The notes under the pieces were generated by a model. That model had not been told where the DNA came from. It saw nothing but the letters and a program-made list of their open reading frames with translations, and did no database searches. Below are positions 22,902 through 23,349 of a DNA stretch of 23,349 nucleotides, piece by piece. Location: contig DCIH01000064.1 of NCBI GenBank assembly GCA_002317575.1, positions 23,642 through 46,990 of the forward strand, written 5' to 3'. Numbering within the stretch: the first letter of the stretch is position 1; the number at the start of each line of letters is the position of its first letter. A program made the translations under genes and the position numbers. Origin of the DNA: Verrucomicrobia bacterium UBA1731 (GTDB lineage: Bacteria > Verrucomicrobiota > Kiritimatiellia > RFP12 > UBA1067).

Positions 22902-22906
22902 CACAT

Positions 22907-22929
22907 AAAAACCACGGGCAGACACCCGT
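22907..22929 (-). terminator. Possible rho-independent terminator after the 64-aa gene
   Basis: Read on the minus strand, ACGGG (22929-22925), a 6-base loop and CCCGT (22918-22914) are followed by GGTTTTT. The stem is only 5 bp, so strength is doubtful. Just upstream, around 22945-22975, is another GC-rich inverted repeat (GCCCGA...TCGGGC). The position fits the end of the transcript from the right-hand genes, immediately before the promoter of the giant gene. Confidence 0.4.
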
Positions 22930-23030
22930 CCACCCGTTGAAAATGCCCGAAAGGGCCCGACCGTTCAATGTTTTCGGGCACCCGCGCATCGGCCACAACA
23001 GGAGGTCACGCCGGCCCCGCCCGGCATACC

Positions 23031-23225
23031 CTAATCGTGACAGGGGTGGTCGCTTATGTCGGCCGCGGTGACGAGGCGCCACGCGGCGGCGTCCAGCCGG
23101 CGCTTTTCGTCATCGGCGAGCTCGGCCAGGCGACCCTTCGCCAGGCCGAGCGTTTCCAGTGCCTGCTCGAGGAGCGAATCGGCGAGATCGGCGGGGAACG
23201 GTTCGAGGCACGCGGGACGGTACAT
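23031..23225 (-). CDS. Hypothetical 64-residue protein
   Basis: A small protein with no family that I recognise. It is largely helical, with LADSLLEQALETLGLAKGRL then DDEKRRLDAAAWRLV, and ends in a His/Cys/Asp-rich tail (DHPCHD). There is no signal or membrane segment. ATG 23225 is chosen since AAGGAAAGG lies 9 bases upstream; a GTG seven codons earlier overlaps the preceding stop and is less likely. It follows the ATP-binding regulatory gene by 17 bases and probably shares its transcript, so a role in the same regulatory unit is possible but not shown. Confidence 0.6.
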   Translation of the reverse strand: MYRPACLEPFPADLADSLLEQALETLGLAKGRLAELADDEKRRLDAAAWRLVTAADISDHPCHD

Positions 23226-23242
23226 TTTCGGCGACCTTTCCT

Positions 23243-23349
23243 TCACAGATTGAAGCCGCAGATGACCGTGGTGCCGTTGGGCACTTTGGAAACGATTTCG
23301 AACGTGTCCGAAACGCGCTTCGAATTGGCGAGGCCCATGCCCGCGCCGA
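23243..23349 (-). CDS. RsbT/RsbW-like ATP-binding regulatory protein, C-terminal 34 residues
   Basis: Only the end of this gene is inside the window. The readable part has GAGMGLANSKRVSDTFEIVS followed by NGTTVICGF, which matches the G2 ATP-lid and final strands of the GHKL (HATPase_c) fold as found in anti-sigma regulatory kinases of the RsbT/RsbW type. Such proteins phosphorylate or bind anti-anti-sigma partners; similar stand-alone ATPases also occur in other gene contexts, including hydrogenase clusters. The specific role cannot be judged from 34 residues. Confidence 0.75.
   Translation of the reverse strand, partial: GAGMGLANSKRVSDTFEIVSKVPNGTTVICGFNL

Noticed and set aside
12816..22940. 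A 3,374-codon open frame on the plus strand, the longest in the window
   Set aside because: It is antisense to three well-supported genes and crosses their boundaries. Over the giant and 553-residue genes it is in codon register with the sense frame, so it stays open simply because TTA, CTA and TCA are not used. Its translation is His/Arg/Val/Glu/Leu-rich with no domain or repeat that makes sense as a protein.
22831..23082. 83-codon minus-strand frame spanning the gap before the giant gene
   Set aside because: It covers the putative terminator and promoter, overlaps genes at both ends, and shows no ribosome site or conserved feature.

Overview
This 23.3 kb window is GC-rich, and every credible gene lies on the minus strand, so transcription runs from the right end to the left. 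The gene content suggests a Gram-negative bacterium of the Planctomycetes-Verrucomicrobia-Chlamydiae group, most plausibly Kiritimatiellota, Lentisphaerae or Verrucomicrobia. This is an inference from a V-type ATPase with D-I-K gene order as in Chlamydia, a malonyl-CoA transacylase with the GLSLGE nucleophile motif, a DUF4091/GH123 lipoprotein, and ExbB/ExbD-DUF4159-TPR gene content. No rRNA, tRNA, CRISPR array, insertion sequence or phage gene was seen, and there is no gap longer than 300 bases without a gene.

Right end (about 22.9-23.35 kb): the C-terminal tail of an RsbT/RsbW-like ATP-binding regulatory protein, followed by a 64-residue hypothetical protein. Next come a small hairpin with a T-run (possible terminator) and a sigma70-like promoter (TTGAAA-N18-TACACT).

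Centre (about 6.7-22.84 kb): a closely packed eight-gene cluster. In transcription order it encodes a 2,570-residue exported protein (helical repeats, then repeated beta modules, then TPR), a 553-residue exported helical-repeat protein, and a 740-residue exported TPR-beta-TPR protein. An ExbB/TolQ channel protein, two ExbD/TolR proteins, a TolA-like membrane-anchored protein with a Cys cluster, and a polytopic protein ending in DUF4159 complete it. The likely reading is an ion-motive-force-energised envelope apparatus with unusually large periplasmic or surface partners. This is the best candidate here for an undescribed system.

Left (1-6.66 kb): V-type ATPase subunits D, I and K (D and I overlap by 4 bases), then fabD and fabG of fatty acid synthesis, a secreted GH123-like lipoprotein, and the start of cmk (cytidylate kinase), which runs off the window. 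The V-ATPase A and B head genes are not adjacent. K keeps all the side-chain ligands known for Na+ binding in Enterococcus NtpK, which points to sodium coupling.

Two AT-rich heptamer repeat tracts lie directly in front of ntpK and the ExbB gene, the two subunits needed in highest copy in their complexes. A perfect 6-1-6 inverted repeat resembling a FadR/GntR operator lies in the fabD-fabG gap. Very long open frames on the plus strand are antisense artefacts of codon bias.
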